Below, one piece after another: positions 47,336 to 56,319 of a stretch of 64,000 nt of DNA. The notes beneath the pieces are model-generated. The model was not told where the DNA came from, searched no databases, and was given only the letters and a program-made list of their open reading frames with translations. The stretch spans positions 6,920,501-6,984,500 of the forward strand of contig NZ_LT629796.1 of assembly GCF_900106065.1 (NCBI RefSeq), given 5' to 3'. The translations under genes and the position numbers were made by a program. Position 1 is the stretch's first letter. The number at the start of each line of letters is the position of its first letter. The DNA comes from Pseudomonas mandelii (lineage in GTDB: Bacteria > Pseudomonadota > Gammaproteobacteria > Pseudomonadales > Pseudomonadaceae).

Positions 47336-48679
47336 ATGAACCCACAAGACACCGCCAAAGCCCCGATCATCACCAGCATGCAAGTGGTGCCGGTGGCCGG
47401 TCATGACGGCATGTTGCTCAATCTGAGCGGCGCCCACGGCCCGTTTTTCACCCGCAATATCGTGATTCTCAAGGACAACGCCGGGCACACCGGGGTCGGC
47501 GAAGTGCCGGGGGGCGAGCGCATTCGCCAGACGCTGGAAGATGCACGTTCGCTGGTGGTCGGCAGTCCGATCGGCACGTATCAGAAGATCCTCAATCAGG
47601 TGCGCCAGACCTTTGCTGACCGTGATGCTGGCGGTCGCGGTTTGCAGACGTTTGACCTGCGCATCACCATTCATGCGGTCACGGGCCTGGAAGCCGCCCT
47701 CCTCGACTTGCTCGGCCAGCATCTGGACGTGCCGGTTGCGGCCCTGCTCGGTGAAGGCCAGCAACGTGACGAAGTGAAGATGCTCGGTTACCTGTTTTAT
47801 GTCGGTGACCGCAATGAAACCGACCTGCCCTATCGCAGCGAACCGGAGGCCGACAATGACTGGTTCCGCGTGCGCCATGACAAAGCCATGACCGCCGATG
47901 CCGTGGTGCGCCTGGCCGAGGCCGCGCACGCCCGTTACGGCTTCAAGGACTTCAAACTCAAGGGTGGCGTGCTCAGCGGCGACGCGGAAATCGAAGCCGT
48001 CACCGCGCTGGCCGAACGCTTTCCCGATGCGCGCATTACCCTCGACCCGAATGGTGCGTGGTCACTCAAGGAAGCCATTCGACTGTGCCGCGACCAGCAT
48101 CACGTACTCGCTTATGCCGAAGACCCGTGCGGGGCGGAAAACGGGTATTCGGGTCGAGAAGTCATGGCTGAGTTCCGCCGTGCCACAGGCCTGAAAACCG
48201 CGACCAACATGATCGCCACCGACTGGCGGGAAATGGGCCACGCCATCCAGTTGCAATCGGTGGATATTCCGCTGGCCGACCCGCATTTCTGGACGATGCA
48301 GGGTTCGGTTCGCGTGGCGCAGATGTGCCACGAATGGGGCCTGACCTGGGGTTCGCACTCCAATAATCACTTCGACATTTCCCTGGCCATGTTCACCCAT
48401 GTCGCCGCGGCTGCGCCGGGTGAAATCACGGCCATCGACACCCACTGGATCTGGCAGGACGGTCAGCGCCTGACCAAGGCTGCGCTGCAAATCGTCGGGG
48501 GGTGCGTGCAGGTGCCGAAGAAGCCCGGGTTAGGGGTTGAGCTGGATCTGGATCAACTGGCCAAGGCTCATGAGTTGTACAAAGGCATGGGACTGGGCGC
48601 CCGGGATGACAGCGTGGCGATGCAATTTCTGATTCCGGGGTGGAAGTTCGATAACAAGCGGCCGTGCCTGGTGCGCTAA
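47336..48679 (+). CDS. gudD: Glucarate dehydratase
   Basis: An enolase-superfamily dehydratase of 447 residues that converts D-glucarate to 5-dehydro-4-deoxy-D-glucarate. The mandelate-racemase-like barrel has the general base pair: Lys in DFKLKGG (near 208) and His in SHSNNHFDI (near 340). Metal ligands lie in LDPNGAW and [16 protein letters not shown] precedes ATG 47336. Later pathway steps (dehydratase/decarboxylase and semialdehyde dehydrogenase) are not in this window, so they lie elsewhere or are missing. Confidence 0.93.
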   Translation: MNPQDTAKAPIITSMQVVPVAGHDGMLLNLSGAHGPFFTRNIVILKDNAGHTGVGEVPGGERIRQTLEDARSLVVGSPIGTYQKILNQVRQTFADRDAGGRGLQTFDLRITIHAVTGLEAALLDLLGQHLDVPVAALLGEGQQRDEVKMLGYLFYVGDRNETDLPYRSEPEADNDWFRVRHDKAMTADAVVRLAEAAHARYGFKDFKLKGGVLSGDAEIEAVTALAERFPDARITLDPNGAWSLKEAIRLCRDQHHVLAYAEDPCGAENGYSGREVMAEFRRATGLKTATNMIATDWREMGHAIQLQSVDIPLADPHFWTMQGSVRVAQMCHEWGLTWGSHSNNHFDISLAMFTHVAAAAPGEITAIDTHWIWQDGQRLTKAALQIVGGCVQVPKKPGLGVELDLDQLAKAHELYKGMGLGARDDSVAMQFLIPGWKFDNKRPCLVR

Positions 48680-48698
48680 ACCCTCGCAGCACCAAGAA

Positions 48699-48799
48699 TC
48701 CCCTGTGGGAGCGAGCCTGCTCGCGATGAGGCCATAACATTCAACCTCATCGTTGACTGTTACACCGCCATCGCGAGCAGGCTCACGCCTCCAGGGGAA
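48699..48799. repeat. REPIN between gudD and ampR
   Basis: GTGGGAGCGAGCCTGCTCGC copy and a degraded inverted copy (TCGCGAGCAGGCTCACGCC) 45 bp away. Confidence 0.8.
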
Positions 48800-48809
48800 A
48801 TGGTATTCG

Positions 48810-49688
48810 TCAGTGTGTCCTGGCCGCTTGCAGCAGCCACTCCTTGAACATCGTCATCGCCGACGTTTCAGGACGCGACTGCAAGCGGGTCAGCCAATAG
48901 CAGCCGGTGGTGATACCGATGTCGAACGGTTGCTCGATCGCCCCCGCCGCCAGTTGCCGGGCGAACATCAGCGGCGGCGCCAAGGCAATGCCGGCGCCTT
49001 GTAGCGCCGCCTCCATCATGGCCAGCGAGGAGTCGAAGACGATGCTCCTAGGCGCCGGCGTATTGGCCGGTAACCCGGCGGCCAGAAACCACTCGGGCCA
49101 CTCGTCCGTGCGATAGGAACGCAACAGCGTCTGCTTGAGCAAGTCCGCAGGTTCTTGCAACTGCCCGGCTATTTCCGGGACGCAGAGCACCGACAACGGC
49201 GCCTCGATCAGCTTTGACGCCTCGATCCCGTGCCATGCGCCGGCGCCAAACCGGATGGCGTAATCCAGGCCCTCGGCAGCCACATCCACCCGATTGTTGT
49301 TAGTCGACAGGCGCAAATCTATGAATGGATGTTTCGACTGGAAGTCCGCCAGTCGCGGCAACAGCCAACCCACCGCAAAGGTCCCCACGGCACCCACGGT
49401 CAACACTTCACGAAAATGCCCGCCCTCGAAACGTTCAAGGGTTTCGGCAATCCGGTCAAAGGACTCGCGCAACACCGGCAGCAAGGTTTCGCCTTCACTG
49501 GTCAGCATCAGGCCGCGGGGCAAGCGTTTGAACAGCGTTACGTTAAGCTGGGCTTCAAGGCTTTTGACTTGATGGCTGACCGCCGCCGGCGTGACGAACA
49601 AATCCACCGCTGCCCGAGTAAAGCTCAAATGGCGTGCGGAAGCCTCGAAGGCACGCAATGCGTTCAGCGGCAGATGAGGACGAATCAT
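48810..49688 (-). CDS. ampR: LysR-family regulator AmpR
   Basis: A 292-residue LysR regulator that controls the chromosomal AmpC beta-lactamase, reading cell-wall muropeptides: UDP-muramyl-pentapeptide keeps it off and anhydro-muropeptides activate it. The N-terminal RPHLPLNALRAFEASARHL and helix FTRAAVDLFVTPAAVSHQV (near 22-40) are the AmpR signature. It is divergent from ampC with 160 bp between start codons, the classic layout. The start at 49688 was chosen over an in-frame ATG at 49700 because it is the family start. Confidence 0.93.
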   Translation of the reverse strand: MIRPHLPLNALRAFEASARHLSFTRAAVDLFVTPAAVSHQVKSLEAQLNVTLFKRLPRGLMLTSEGETLLPVLRESFDRIAETLERFEGGHFREVLTVGAVGTFAVGWLLPRLADFQSKHPFIDLRLSTNNNRVDVAAEGLDYAIRFGAGAWHGIEASKLIEAPLSVLCVPEIAGQLQEPADLLKQTLLRSYRTDEWPEWFLAAGLPANTPAPRSIVFDSSLAMMEAALQGAGIALAPPLMFARQLAAGAIEQPFDIGITTGCYWLTRLQSRPETSAMTMFKEWLLQAARTH

Positions 49689-49848
49689 GCCCACTCCCAA
49701 ATTTTTCTAATGGCTAACCCGAAATATCGTCGTTTGTCGATTCTCGCCCGACTGCCTAGATTTGGCGCGCCCATCAGCCATCCGGTGTTGGATCCGGACG
49801 GAGTGTAGCGGTTAAAGTAATGGCAACTCATGGAGAGTGATTCCAATC
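49689..49848. promoter_or_regulatory. ampR/ampC divergent promoter region
   Basis: 160 bp between the two starts, AT-rich near 49695-49725, where AmpR should bind. It lies in the place of the known AmpR site, but I did not identify an exact T-N11-A match, so the call is by context. Confidence 0.55.
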
Positions 49849-51015
49849 ATGTTCAAATTTCAACTGCCAAGACTGGCGTCCCTCAGCGCTTTCGCCCTGT
49901 TCCTCGGCGCAAGTCACTGTATGGCCGCAACAAAATCCGACGATCAGCTCGACGCCCTGGTGAAAGCCGCCATCGGGCCGGTCATGCAACAACAGAATAT
50001 CCCTGGCGTCGCGGTCGCGATCACCTTAAAGGGTCAGCAGCATTACTTTAATTACGGCATGGCGTCGAAAGAGGACGGTAAACCCGTCAGCAAAGACACG
50101 CTGTTCGAAATCGGCTCCGTGAGTAAAACCTTTGCCACCACGTTGACGGCTTACGCCCAGGCGAGCGGCAAACTGTCTTTGTCTGACCGGGCCAGCCAGG
50201 TGTGGCCTGATCTGCGCGGCAGTGCATTCGACACCATCAGCGTGTTGCAACTCGCCACTTACACCGCTGGCGGGTTGCCGCTGCAGTTTCCTGACGAGGC
50301 CGATCATCCAGACAAAATGCTCGCCTACTTCAAACAGTGGAAGCCCGTTTATGCCGCAGGCACCCACCGCCAGTATTCGAACCCCAGCCTTGGGCTGTCC
50401 GGTTATCTGGCGGCCAAAAGCATGGGCCAGCCGTTCGATGAGCTGATGGAAAAAAACCTGCTGCCCAAACTCGGCCTCAAGCACACCTATCTCAAGGTGC
50501 CGCAGGATCAGATGGGGCTTTACGCCCAGGGTTACGGCAAGGATGGCAAACCGGTGCGGGTGAGCCCGGGAGCGCTGGATTCGGAGGCGTATGGGGTGAA
50601 AACCAGCGCGGCGGATTTGCTTCGTTATGTTGAAGCGAACCTGAAACCGGCGACGCTGGAGAAGCCATTGCAACAAGCGATCGCCCTCACTCACAGCGGT
50701 TACTACACCGTGGGCGAGATGAGGCAGGGCTTGGGCTGGGAGCACTACCACTATCCGGCCAGCCTCGAAACGTTACTGAGTGGCAACTCGACGGAGATGG
50801 CGATGGAGGCGCACAAAGTCCAGTGGCTGAACCCGCCACAACCTGCACAAGACGCGGCATGGTTCAACAAGACCGGGTCGACGGGTGGTTTCGGCGCGTA
50901 TGTCGCGTTCGTGCCTTCGGAAGACATCGGTATCGTGATTCTGGCGAACAAGAATTACCCGAACGCCGAGCGAATCAAGATCGCTCACAACATAGTGAGT
51001 GCCCTTACCGAGTAA
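49849..51015 (+). CDS. ampC: Class C beta-lactamase AmpC
   Basis: A 388-residue periplasmic serine beta-lactamase. A signal peptide (residues 1-26, cleavage after CMAA) precedes the mature enzyme. Active-site motifs are SVSK (Ser90-Lys93), YSN (Tyr176-Asn178) and KTG (340-342) followed by STGG. The ribosome site GGAGAG lies before ATG 49849. The gene is divergent from ampR, which should induce it when cell-wall fragments build up, so inducible cephalosporin resistance is expected. Confidence 0.96.
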   Translation: MFKFQLPRLASLSAFALFLGASHCMAATKSDDQLDALVKAAIGPVMQQQNIPGVAVAITLKGQQHYFNYGMASKEDGKPVSKDTLFEIGSVSKTFATTLTAYAQASGKLSLSDRASQVWPDLRGSAFDTISVLQLATYTAGGLPLQFPDEADHPDKMLAYFKQWKPVYAAGTHRQYSNPSLGLSGYLAAKSMGQPFDELMEKNLLPKLGLKHTYLKVPQDQMGLYAQGYGKDGKPVRVSPGALDSEAYGVKTSAADLLRYVEANLKPATLEKPLQQAIALTHSGYYTVGEMRQGLGWEHYHYPASLETLLSGNSTEMAMEAHKVQWLNPPQPAQDAAWFNKTGSTGGFGAYVAFVPSEDIGIVILANKNYPNAERIKIAHNIVSALTE

Positions 51016-51029
51016 TCCTCGCCGCTTAT

Positions 51030-51166
51030 CTGTGGCGAGGGAGCTTGCTCCCGTTGGGTGGCGCAGCCACCCCAAAACTATTCAGCACGGTTTATCAGAT
51101 ACACCGAGGTAAATGGCCTTGGGCCGCTTCGCAGCCCAACGGGAGCAAGCTCCCTCGCCACAGGGG
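51030..51166. repeat. REPIN, GAGGGAGCTTGCTCCC type, after ampC
   Basis: GTGGCGAGGGAGCTTGCTCC at 51031 and its inverted partner GGGAGCAAGCTCCCTCGCCA ending near 51163, the same subtype as the copy at 8689. The loop contains two complementary GGGTTGGCGCAGCC-type arms. Confidence 0.8.
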
Positions 51167-51179
51167 TCAATGCTGGCAA

Positions 51180-51215
51180 TAAAAATGGGCGACCTCTTTG
51201 GGGTCGCCCATTGTC
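51180..51215 (-). terminator. Terminator of DUF3077-like gene
   Basis: GGGCGACC/GGTCGCCC stem near 51187-51211; the minus strand runs on into TTTTTATT. Confidence 0.75.
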
Positions 51216-51229
51216 GTTATTACGTCGGC

Positions 51230-51607
51230 TCAATGCCGAGTCGGCGCTGGAGCGTCAGGCGCATCGTTCCTCGGATCAAGATTGTCCCGAGCCTGAGCCA
51301 CCAACAACTCTGCAATCCCCGCCAACTGCTGAATCGCCCCCAGCATCACCCTGTTCGAGCCATCCAGCTTGACGGCAAAATTCACAAGCACCGCATTCAG
51401 CGACGCAAGGGTTTCGCTGGCCTGATGCAAGAGAGTGAGGGTGTCGACGCCCGGGGCAACAGACAAGATCTGGTTGATCGGGACGGAACGTCTGGGCTTG
51501 CGCACTCGAATGCGGGTGTCGTGCTCGGTCGTGTCGCCCGCCCGGACAAGCTTCAGGTGAGTGGCATCGGTTGGGCGTTGCGGATCATTTTTGCCGAACT
51601 TCTTCAT
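51230..51607 (-). CDS. DUF3077-like small protein
   Basis: A 125-residue cytoplasmic protein with a basic N-terminal half and a helical C-terminal half (VAPGVDTLTLLHQASETLASL, then GAIQQLAGIAELLVAQA) that follows the pattern of a small Pseudomonas family often annotated DUF3077 or DUF6124. AAAGGAG precedes ATG 51607 by 8 bases, so longer upstream frames were rejected. Members are highly variable and their function is unknown. It is divergent from the two-component system. Confidence 0.6.
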   Translation of the reverse strand: MKKFGKNDPQRPTDATHLKLVRAGDTTEHDTRIRVRKPRRSVPINQILSVAPGVDTLTLLHQASETLASLNAVLVNFAVKLDGSNRVMLGAIQQLAGIAELLVAQARDNLDPRNDAPDAPAPTRH

Positions 51608-52021
51608 AGACGAGGCTCCTTTCTGGCCATTGGTTATTTCGTCCCTGGATCCCTCAGTGTTGCGGACTCCCACGTCCGACCGCGATGGTTGCGGTGGCTG
51701 ACGAAGGCTAACGGCGCGCTCTGACAGAAACCAGTTCATGAAGTCCGACAGGACTTGCAGGAAATTTCCGAGACCAATGAAATCAGGCCCCCAGCGGTAC
51801 ACGCGGTTTTTATAGCCGCTGTGGAGGATCGATTTGAACCCGATTGTCGACCAATGCAAAACCTGTGGTGCTGCACAATGGCCCCCTCGTTAAAGATTAC
51901 ATACCCCACCCAAACCAAGTAGCATCGCCCTCTTTTTTCTCACCCCACCACCACGCATCAGCCCTCCATACCGCTTATCTGCGACAGGACTATGCTGAAT
52001 CAGAGCATTAAGGGCTGACCC
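51608..52021. other. Intergenic region before the EvgA/BvgA-like regulator
   Basis: 414 bp without a convincing gene. It carries the promoters for the DUF3077-like gene and the response regulator. A GGGTTCAAATC T-loop-like motif at 51829-51843 (minus strand) has no full cloverleaf around it. An AT-rich segment with CTTTTTTC lies near 51931. Confidence 0.45.
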
Positions 52022-52645
52022 ATGAAAGTACTGTTGGTCGATGATCACGCTGTGGTGCGCATGGCAATCGGGATGATTCTGGCCCGTGAGGGCCATGAGA
52101 TTGTCGGTGAGTGCGACAACGGTGTAGACGCCCTCAGCAAGGCATTCGAGCTGAAGCCGGATGCCATTGTGCTGGACCTCGACATCCCGCGACTCGACGG
52201 CATGGCAGTCATTGACCGGCTGCGCATCGGCGGCAGCCAGGCCCATGTGCTGGTGCACACCGGGCTGAAAAGCCAGGCCTACGCGGCGCAGTGCCTGCGG
52301 GCCGGCGCATCGGGCTTTTTGTCGAAAATCGATGATCCGGCAGAAATCGTCGCCGCGCTCAAAGCCGTGGCCAGCGGCAAGACGTGGTTTCCGGTCAGCA
52401 CGTTCGATTCGGTGCGCAAAAGCGATTTCGCCCACAACGATGCGCAGCTCCTGAGCGCCGTTACCCGCCGTGAACTCAAAGTGCTGCACGGTCTGGCACT
52501 GGGCAAGAGCAACAAGGAAATCGCCGACGACATGCTGCTCAGCAACAAGACGGTCAGCACCTATAAAACCCGCCTGATGGAAAAGCTCAACGTCTCGACG
52601 CTGCTGGAGCTGATCGAATTTGCCAAACGCAATGATCTGGTCTGA
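52022..52645 (+). CDS. Response regulator, NarL/LuxR type (BvgA/EvgA-like)
   Basis: A 207-residue two-component regulator. The receiver domain has DD at residues 7-8, phosphoacceptor Asp52 (LDLDIP), a Thr in LVHTGL and Lys104-region GFLSK. The C-terminal LuxR-type HTH (residues about 143-205) has LTRRELKVLHGLALGKSNKEIA split pattern and a recognition helix NKTVSTYKTRLMEKL. It belongs to the group of EvgA and BvgA. The hybrid kinase starts 3 bases after its stop, so both are one operon and partners. The likely target is the autotransporter beyond the kinase (inference). Confidence 0.9.
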   Translation: MKVLLVDDHAVVRMAIGMILAREGHEIVGECDNGVDALSKAFELKPDAIVLDLDIPRLDGMAVIDRLRIGGSQAHVLVHTGLKSQAYAAQCLRAGASGFLSKIDDPAEIVAALKAVASGKTWFPVSTFDSVRKSDFAHNDAQLLSAVTRRELKVLHGLALGKSNKEIADDMLLSNKTVSTYKTRLMEKLNVSTLLELIEFAKRNDLV

Positions 52646-52648
52646 CTC

Positions 52649-55600
52649 ATGACCGCGATCCGCCGAGTGCTGCTGGGCGTGCTGATGCTCCTGTCCTATA
52701 GCGCGTGCGCAGAACCGCTTTCATTGCTCAGCCGCGCCGCGGACAGCAGCGTCGCGCTCACACTCACGGCCGCGCAACGCCAGTGGCTCCATCAAAATGC
52801 CGTGCTGCGGGTTGGCGTGTATCTGCCCGACCGGCCGCCGCTGGATATCACCGCCAATCAAAAGGATTACGAAGGCCTCTCCGCCGATTACCTCGACGTG
52901 CTGGCCCGTGGGCTCGGTGTACGTTTGCAGGTTAATCGCTATGCCAGCCAGGAACAGGCGCTGGCCGCGCTGCAACAGGGCGAAGTCGATCTGGTGCCGC
53001 GAATCAATCACCTCGAAGCCGTCCGTGCCGATCTGCTGCTGAGTGCACCTTACGCCTACGACCAGGCGGTGTTGATCAGCAAGTTCGGTACGCACTGGCC
53101 CGCAGACCACCCCCCGGCCGGCACTACCGTATTGTTCGATCCCGACTGGATTCAGCGGGAACGGGTTGCCTCATTGTTCCCGCAGTTGCAGGTCGAGTCG
53201 GTGCACTCGACCGATGAAGGTTTGGGCCGGGTTGCCTATGGCGAAGGAATGGTGCTGCTCACCGACGCCATTTCCGCGCAGTACCTGGTGGAGCGCAGCT
53301 ATCAGCAAAGCCTTAAGCAGACGATCCAGCGCGACTCCGAAGGCCTGGGCTTCAGCTTTGCGGTACAGCGCGGGAACACGCCGTTGCGCACGCTGCTCAA
53401 CAGTGCCCTGGCGAACATTTCCCCCCAGGAACGCGGCGTGATTGCCCGGCGCTGGGGCATCGGCGCCAATCCAAGGCTGGGTTACAGCCGTCTGCAATTG
53501 ACGCCGGTGGAACAGCAATGGATCAAGGATCACCCGCAGATCGATGTGCTGGCCAACGACTTGTATTCGCCCTTCAGCTTTTTCGACGCGGAAGGTCGAC
53601 TCCGCGGCATGGCGGCGGACTTGCTCGAACTGATCAATGACCGAACGGGGCTGGTGTTCCGTCCGAGCAAAATCACCTCCGTCGATGCCATGACCAGCCG
53701 GGCACAACGGGACCCGGTCAGCATCATTGCCGCGCTGACCTACAGTGAACGCCGCGAACCCGGCCTGATGTTCTCCCGCCCCTACGTGATCAACCCCTTT
53801 GTGCTGGTGACACGCACGCAACCCGAGCATTCGGGCCTGACGGGCATGAAAGGCCGGCCAGTCGCGCTCGTCAAAGGCTCGGCCGCCGCCAACTGGCTGG
53901 AACGCGAGTGGCCGGACATTCAACAGGTCGCAGTGGACGCGCCCATCGAGACGTATGAATTGCTCGCTGAAGGCCGGGTCGAGGGCGTCATCCAGCCGCA
54001 ACTGGGCGCGACGTACCTGATCGACCGTTTTTTCCGTGGCCGACTGCAAATCGACTCGGTGATCGGCTCCCAACCCGCGCTGATCGGCTTTGCCACCGGG
54101 CATCAGAATACCGAACTGGTCTCGATCCTCAACAAGGCCCTGCTCGATATCCGTCCCGAGAAGTTCAGCGACCTGGCCAACCGCTGGCAGAACCCGCAGG
54201 AGAGTCAGGGCGGCTGGAGCGCTTACAAAAGCTGGTTCTATAAAGCGGTGCTGGGGCTACTGGTGGTAGTGCTGGCGATCCTGGCATGGAACCGCGGCTT
54301 GCGCCGGCAAATCGCCGAACGTCAGAAAGCGCAAAAAGCCCTGAATGACCAACTGGAGTTCATGAAAGTGCTGGTGGACGGCACGCCGCATCCGATTTAC
54401 GTGCGCGACCGCCAAGGCTTGCTGCTGACCTGCAACCGCGCCTACCTGCAAGTGATGGAAATCGAACTGGAGCAGGTGCAGGGCAAAGGCCTGATCGAAG
54501 CAAACATTCTTGCCCCCGACGACGCCTGGAGCTACAAGCGCATTCATCGCGCGACGCTCGACAGCGGCGAGCCGTCCTTCGACAACTTCACCATGACCGT
54601 CAACGGCAAGACGTATCACATTTACCACTGGGCACTGCCCTACCGCGATTCCGACGGCACCATGACCGGGGTGATCGGCGGCTGGATCGACCTTACCGAG
54701 CAGCAGCATTTGCAGCACGCACTGCATCAGGCGAAGGACCTGGCAGAAGCAGCCAACCGGGGCAAGAGTCACTTCCTCGCGGTGATGAGCCATGAGATCC
54801 GCACGCCGATGAGCGCCTTGATCGGCGTGCTCGAACTGATGCGCGACCATCGCTCCGACGCGCAGCTGATCGACATCGCACAAAAGTCCGCGAGCGGCAT
54901 GATGGAGCTGATCGGCGAAATTCTTGATCTGTCGAAAATCGAATCCGGCAAGTTCGAGCTGCGCAGCGGCACCTGCCATCCCGAGCGATTGGTCAGCACG
55001 GTGATTCAGAGTTTCGCCAGCCTTGCGCAGCAGAAAAACGTCGCGCTGGAATTCATCAACCAAGGGCTCGATACCGCAGTGGAGCTTGACTCGCTGCGGT
55101 TCCGCCAGATTGCATCCAACCTGATCAGCAACGCGATCAAATTCACTCCGCAAGGTTCGGTGATGGTGCAGCTGTTGATTGAACCGCAAGGCGACCTCGC
55201 CCACGTGCGCCTGAGTGTTCAAGACACCGGTGTCGGCATGGATGATAAACAGCGCGAGCGGCTGTTCCAGCCCTATACCCAGTTCGCATCCAGCGACAGC
55301 GAGTTGCAGATCGGTACGGGGCTGGGCCTGGCGATCTGTCAGCAGTTGACGCAGTTGATGGGCGGGCGACTGAGCTGCGTCAGCGCGCCGGGACAAGGCT
55401 CGTGTTTTACCCTGGAACTCGACGCGGACCTGGCGCCTGACGACGCCCCGGCGCCTTTGGACAGCACTGAACACCTGGCACCGCTGCCAGCGCGCGATAT
55501 CCTGATCGTCGAAGATCACGAGTTCAACCGCGTGGTGCTGCAACGTCAACTGGAGTCGCTGGGCATGCGCGTGACGTGCGCCGAGAACGGGCTCGAGGGA

Positions 55601-56224
55601 TTGCGGGTGTGGGACCGGGAAATCTTCGACTACGTGATCACCGACTGCAACATGCCACAAATGAGCGGCGACCAGATGACCCGCCAACTCAGGTCGGTCG
55701 AGGCCCGGGAAGGACGAACTGCAACCCATGTGGTCGGACTGACGGCCAATGCTCAGCCTCAGGAAATCCAGCGCTGCCTGGATGCCGGCATGAACGACTG
55801 CCTGTTCAAACCCGTCACCCGCTCGGCGTTTGAGCGCTATCTTCGCCAGGTCGAACAAGTGCAACAGGCGGCGGCCCCCTGCTTCGATATCTCGAAGGTC
55901 AGCGATATTACGGCGGGTGATGCGGCCATGACTCGGCAGTTGCTGGCCACGGTGCTGCGCACTAATCAGGAAGACTTCGACGCCATGCAGGCGCTGTATG
56001 CCGCTGGCGATTACAGCGCCATGGGGCGGCGCAGTCACAAGATCCTCGGCAGCGCGCGGATCATCCACGCGGCGCCGCTGATCAGCGCTTGCGAGGAACT
56101 GGAGCAGGCGTGTGGCCAGTCGATTCCGCTAGACGCCTTGAGTCGCCTGCATCAGGCCTTTGCCAAGCAGATGCAACGCCTGCAAAACAGCCTTCAAGAG
56201 CACCTCAACGGTCGACTTTTGTAG
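52649..56224 (+). CDS. Unorthodox hybrid sensor kinase, BvgS/EvgS-like
   Basis: A 1191-residue inner-membrane tripartite kinase. A signal sequence (1-22) is followed by two periplasmic venus-flytrap domains of the SBP_bac_3 type (about 45-265 and 285-505), one transmembrane helix near 530-552, and a PAS domain (about 570-690). Then come HisKA (His715 in AVMSHEIRTP), HATPase (with GTGLGLAI), a receiver domain (Asp999 in TDCNMP) and an HPt domain (His1130 in RRSHKILG). This is the BvgS/EvgS order with every phosphorelay residue present, so the relay should be complete. Known signals for BvgS include temperature, sulfate and nicotinate; the signal here is unknown. Confidence 0.93.
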   Translation: MTAIRRVLLGVLMLLSYSACAEPLSLLSRAADSSVALTLTAAQRQWLHQNAVLRVGVYLPDRPPLDITANQKDYEGLSADYLDVLARGLGVRLQVNRYASQEQALAALQQGEVDLVPRINHLEAVRADLLLSAPYAYDQAVLISKFGTHWPADHPPAGTTVLFDPDWIQRERVASLFPQLQVESVHSTDEGLGRVAYGEGMVLLTDAISAQYLVERSYQQSLKQTIQRDSEGLGFSFAVQRGNTPLRTLLNSALANISPQERGVIARRWGIGANPRLGYSRLQLTPVEQQWIKDHPQIDVLANDLYSPFSFFDAEGRLRGMAADLLELINDRTGLVFRPSKITSVDAMTSRAQRDPVSIIAALTYSERREPGLMFSRPYVINPFVLVTRTQPEHSGLTGMKGRPVALVKGSAAANWLEREWPDIQQVAVDAPIETYELLAEGRVEGVIQPQLGATYLIDRFFRGRLQIDSVIGSQPALIGFATGHQNTELVSILNKALLDIRPEKFSDLANRWQNPQESQGGWSAYKSWFYKAVLGLLVVVLAILAWNRGLRRQIAERQKAQKALNDQLEFMKVLVDGTPHPIYVRDRQGLLLTCNRAYLQVMEIELEQVQGKGLIEANILAPDDAWSYKRIHRATLDSGEPSFDNFTMTVNGKTYHIYHWALPYRDSDGTMTGVIGGWIDLTEQQHLQHALHQAKDLAEAANRGKSHFLAVMSHEIRTPMSALIGVLELMRDHRSDAQLIDIAQKSASGMMELIGEILDLSKIESGKFELRSGTCHPERLVSTVIQSFASLAQQKNVALEFINQGLDTAVELDSLRFRQIASNLISNAIKFTPQGSVMVQLLIEPQGDLAHVRLSVQDTGVGMDDKQRERLFQPYTQFASSDSELQIGTGLGLAICQQLTQLMGGRLSCVSAPGQGSCFTLELDADLAPDDAPAPLDSTEHLAPLPARDILIVEDHEFNRVVLQRQLESLGMRVTCAENGLEGLRVWDREIFDYVITDCNMPQMSGDQMTRQLRSVEAREGRTATHVVGLTANAQPQEIQRCLDAGMNDCLFKPVTRSAFERYLRQVEQVQQAAAPCFDISKVSDITAGDAAMTRQLLATVLRTNQEDFDAMQALYAAGDYSAMGRRSHKILGSARIIHAAPLISACEELEQACGQSIPLDALSRLHQAFAKQMQRLQNSLQEHLNGRLL

Positions 56225-56240
56225 GACGCGTCCTACAAAA
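56217..56240. promoter_or_regulatory. Perfect 24-bp palindrome, candidate response-regulator box
   Basis: The core TGTAGGACGCGTCCTACA is symmetric and the symmetry extends three bases further on each side (TTT/AAA). It overlaps the kinase stop codon (TAG 56222-56224) and lies about 80 bp before the autotransporter start. Its TGTARG-N6-CYTACA geometry is that of the GacA box, bound by a NarL-family regulator, and its halves resemble those described for EvgA. No T tract follows, so a terminator is less likely. Binding is inferred. Confidence 0.55.
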
Positions 56241-56319
56241 AGATAGGAAGCGGCTGCGTTATCCGCCTCGCCCACACCCGGAGAATCCGCGCTCATTTCC
56301 ATGCAGTCGGCGGATCGTT

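Noticed and set aside
51829..51860. T-loop-like GGGTTCAAATC on the minus strand suggesting a tRNA
   Set aside because: No acceptor stem, anticodon arm or CCA can be placed around it at the right distances.
56217..56240. The 24-bp palindrome considered as a rho-independent terminator of the kinase operon
   Set aside because: It could fold as a hairpin with a CGCG loop, but no T tract follows and the motif spacing fits a regulator box better. Rejection is not absolute.
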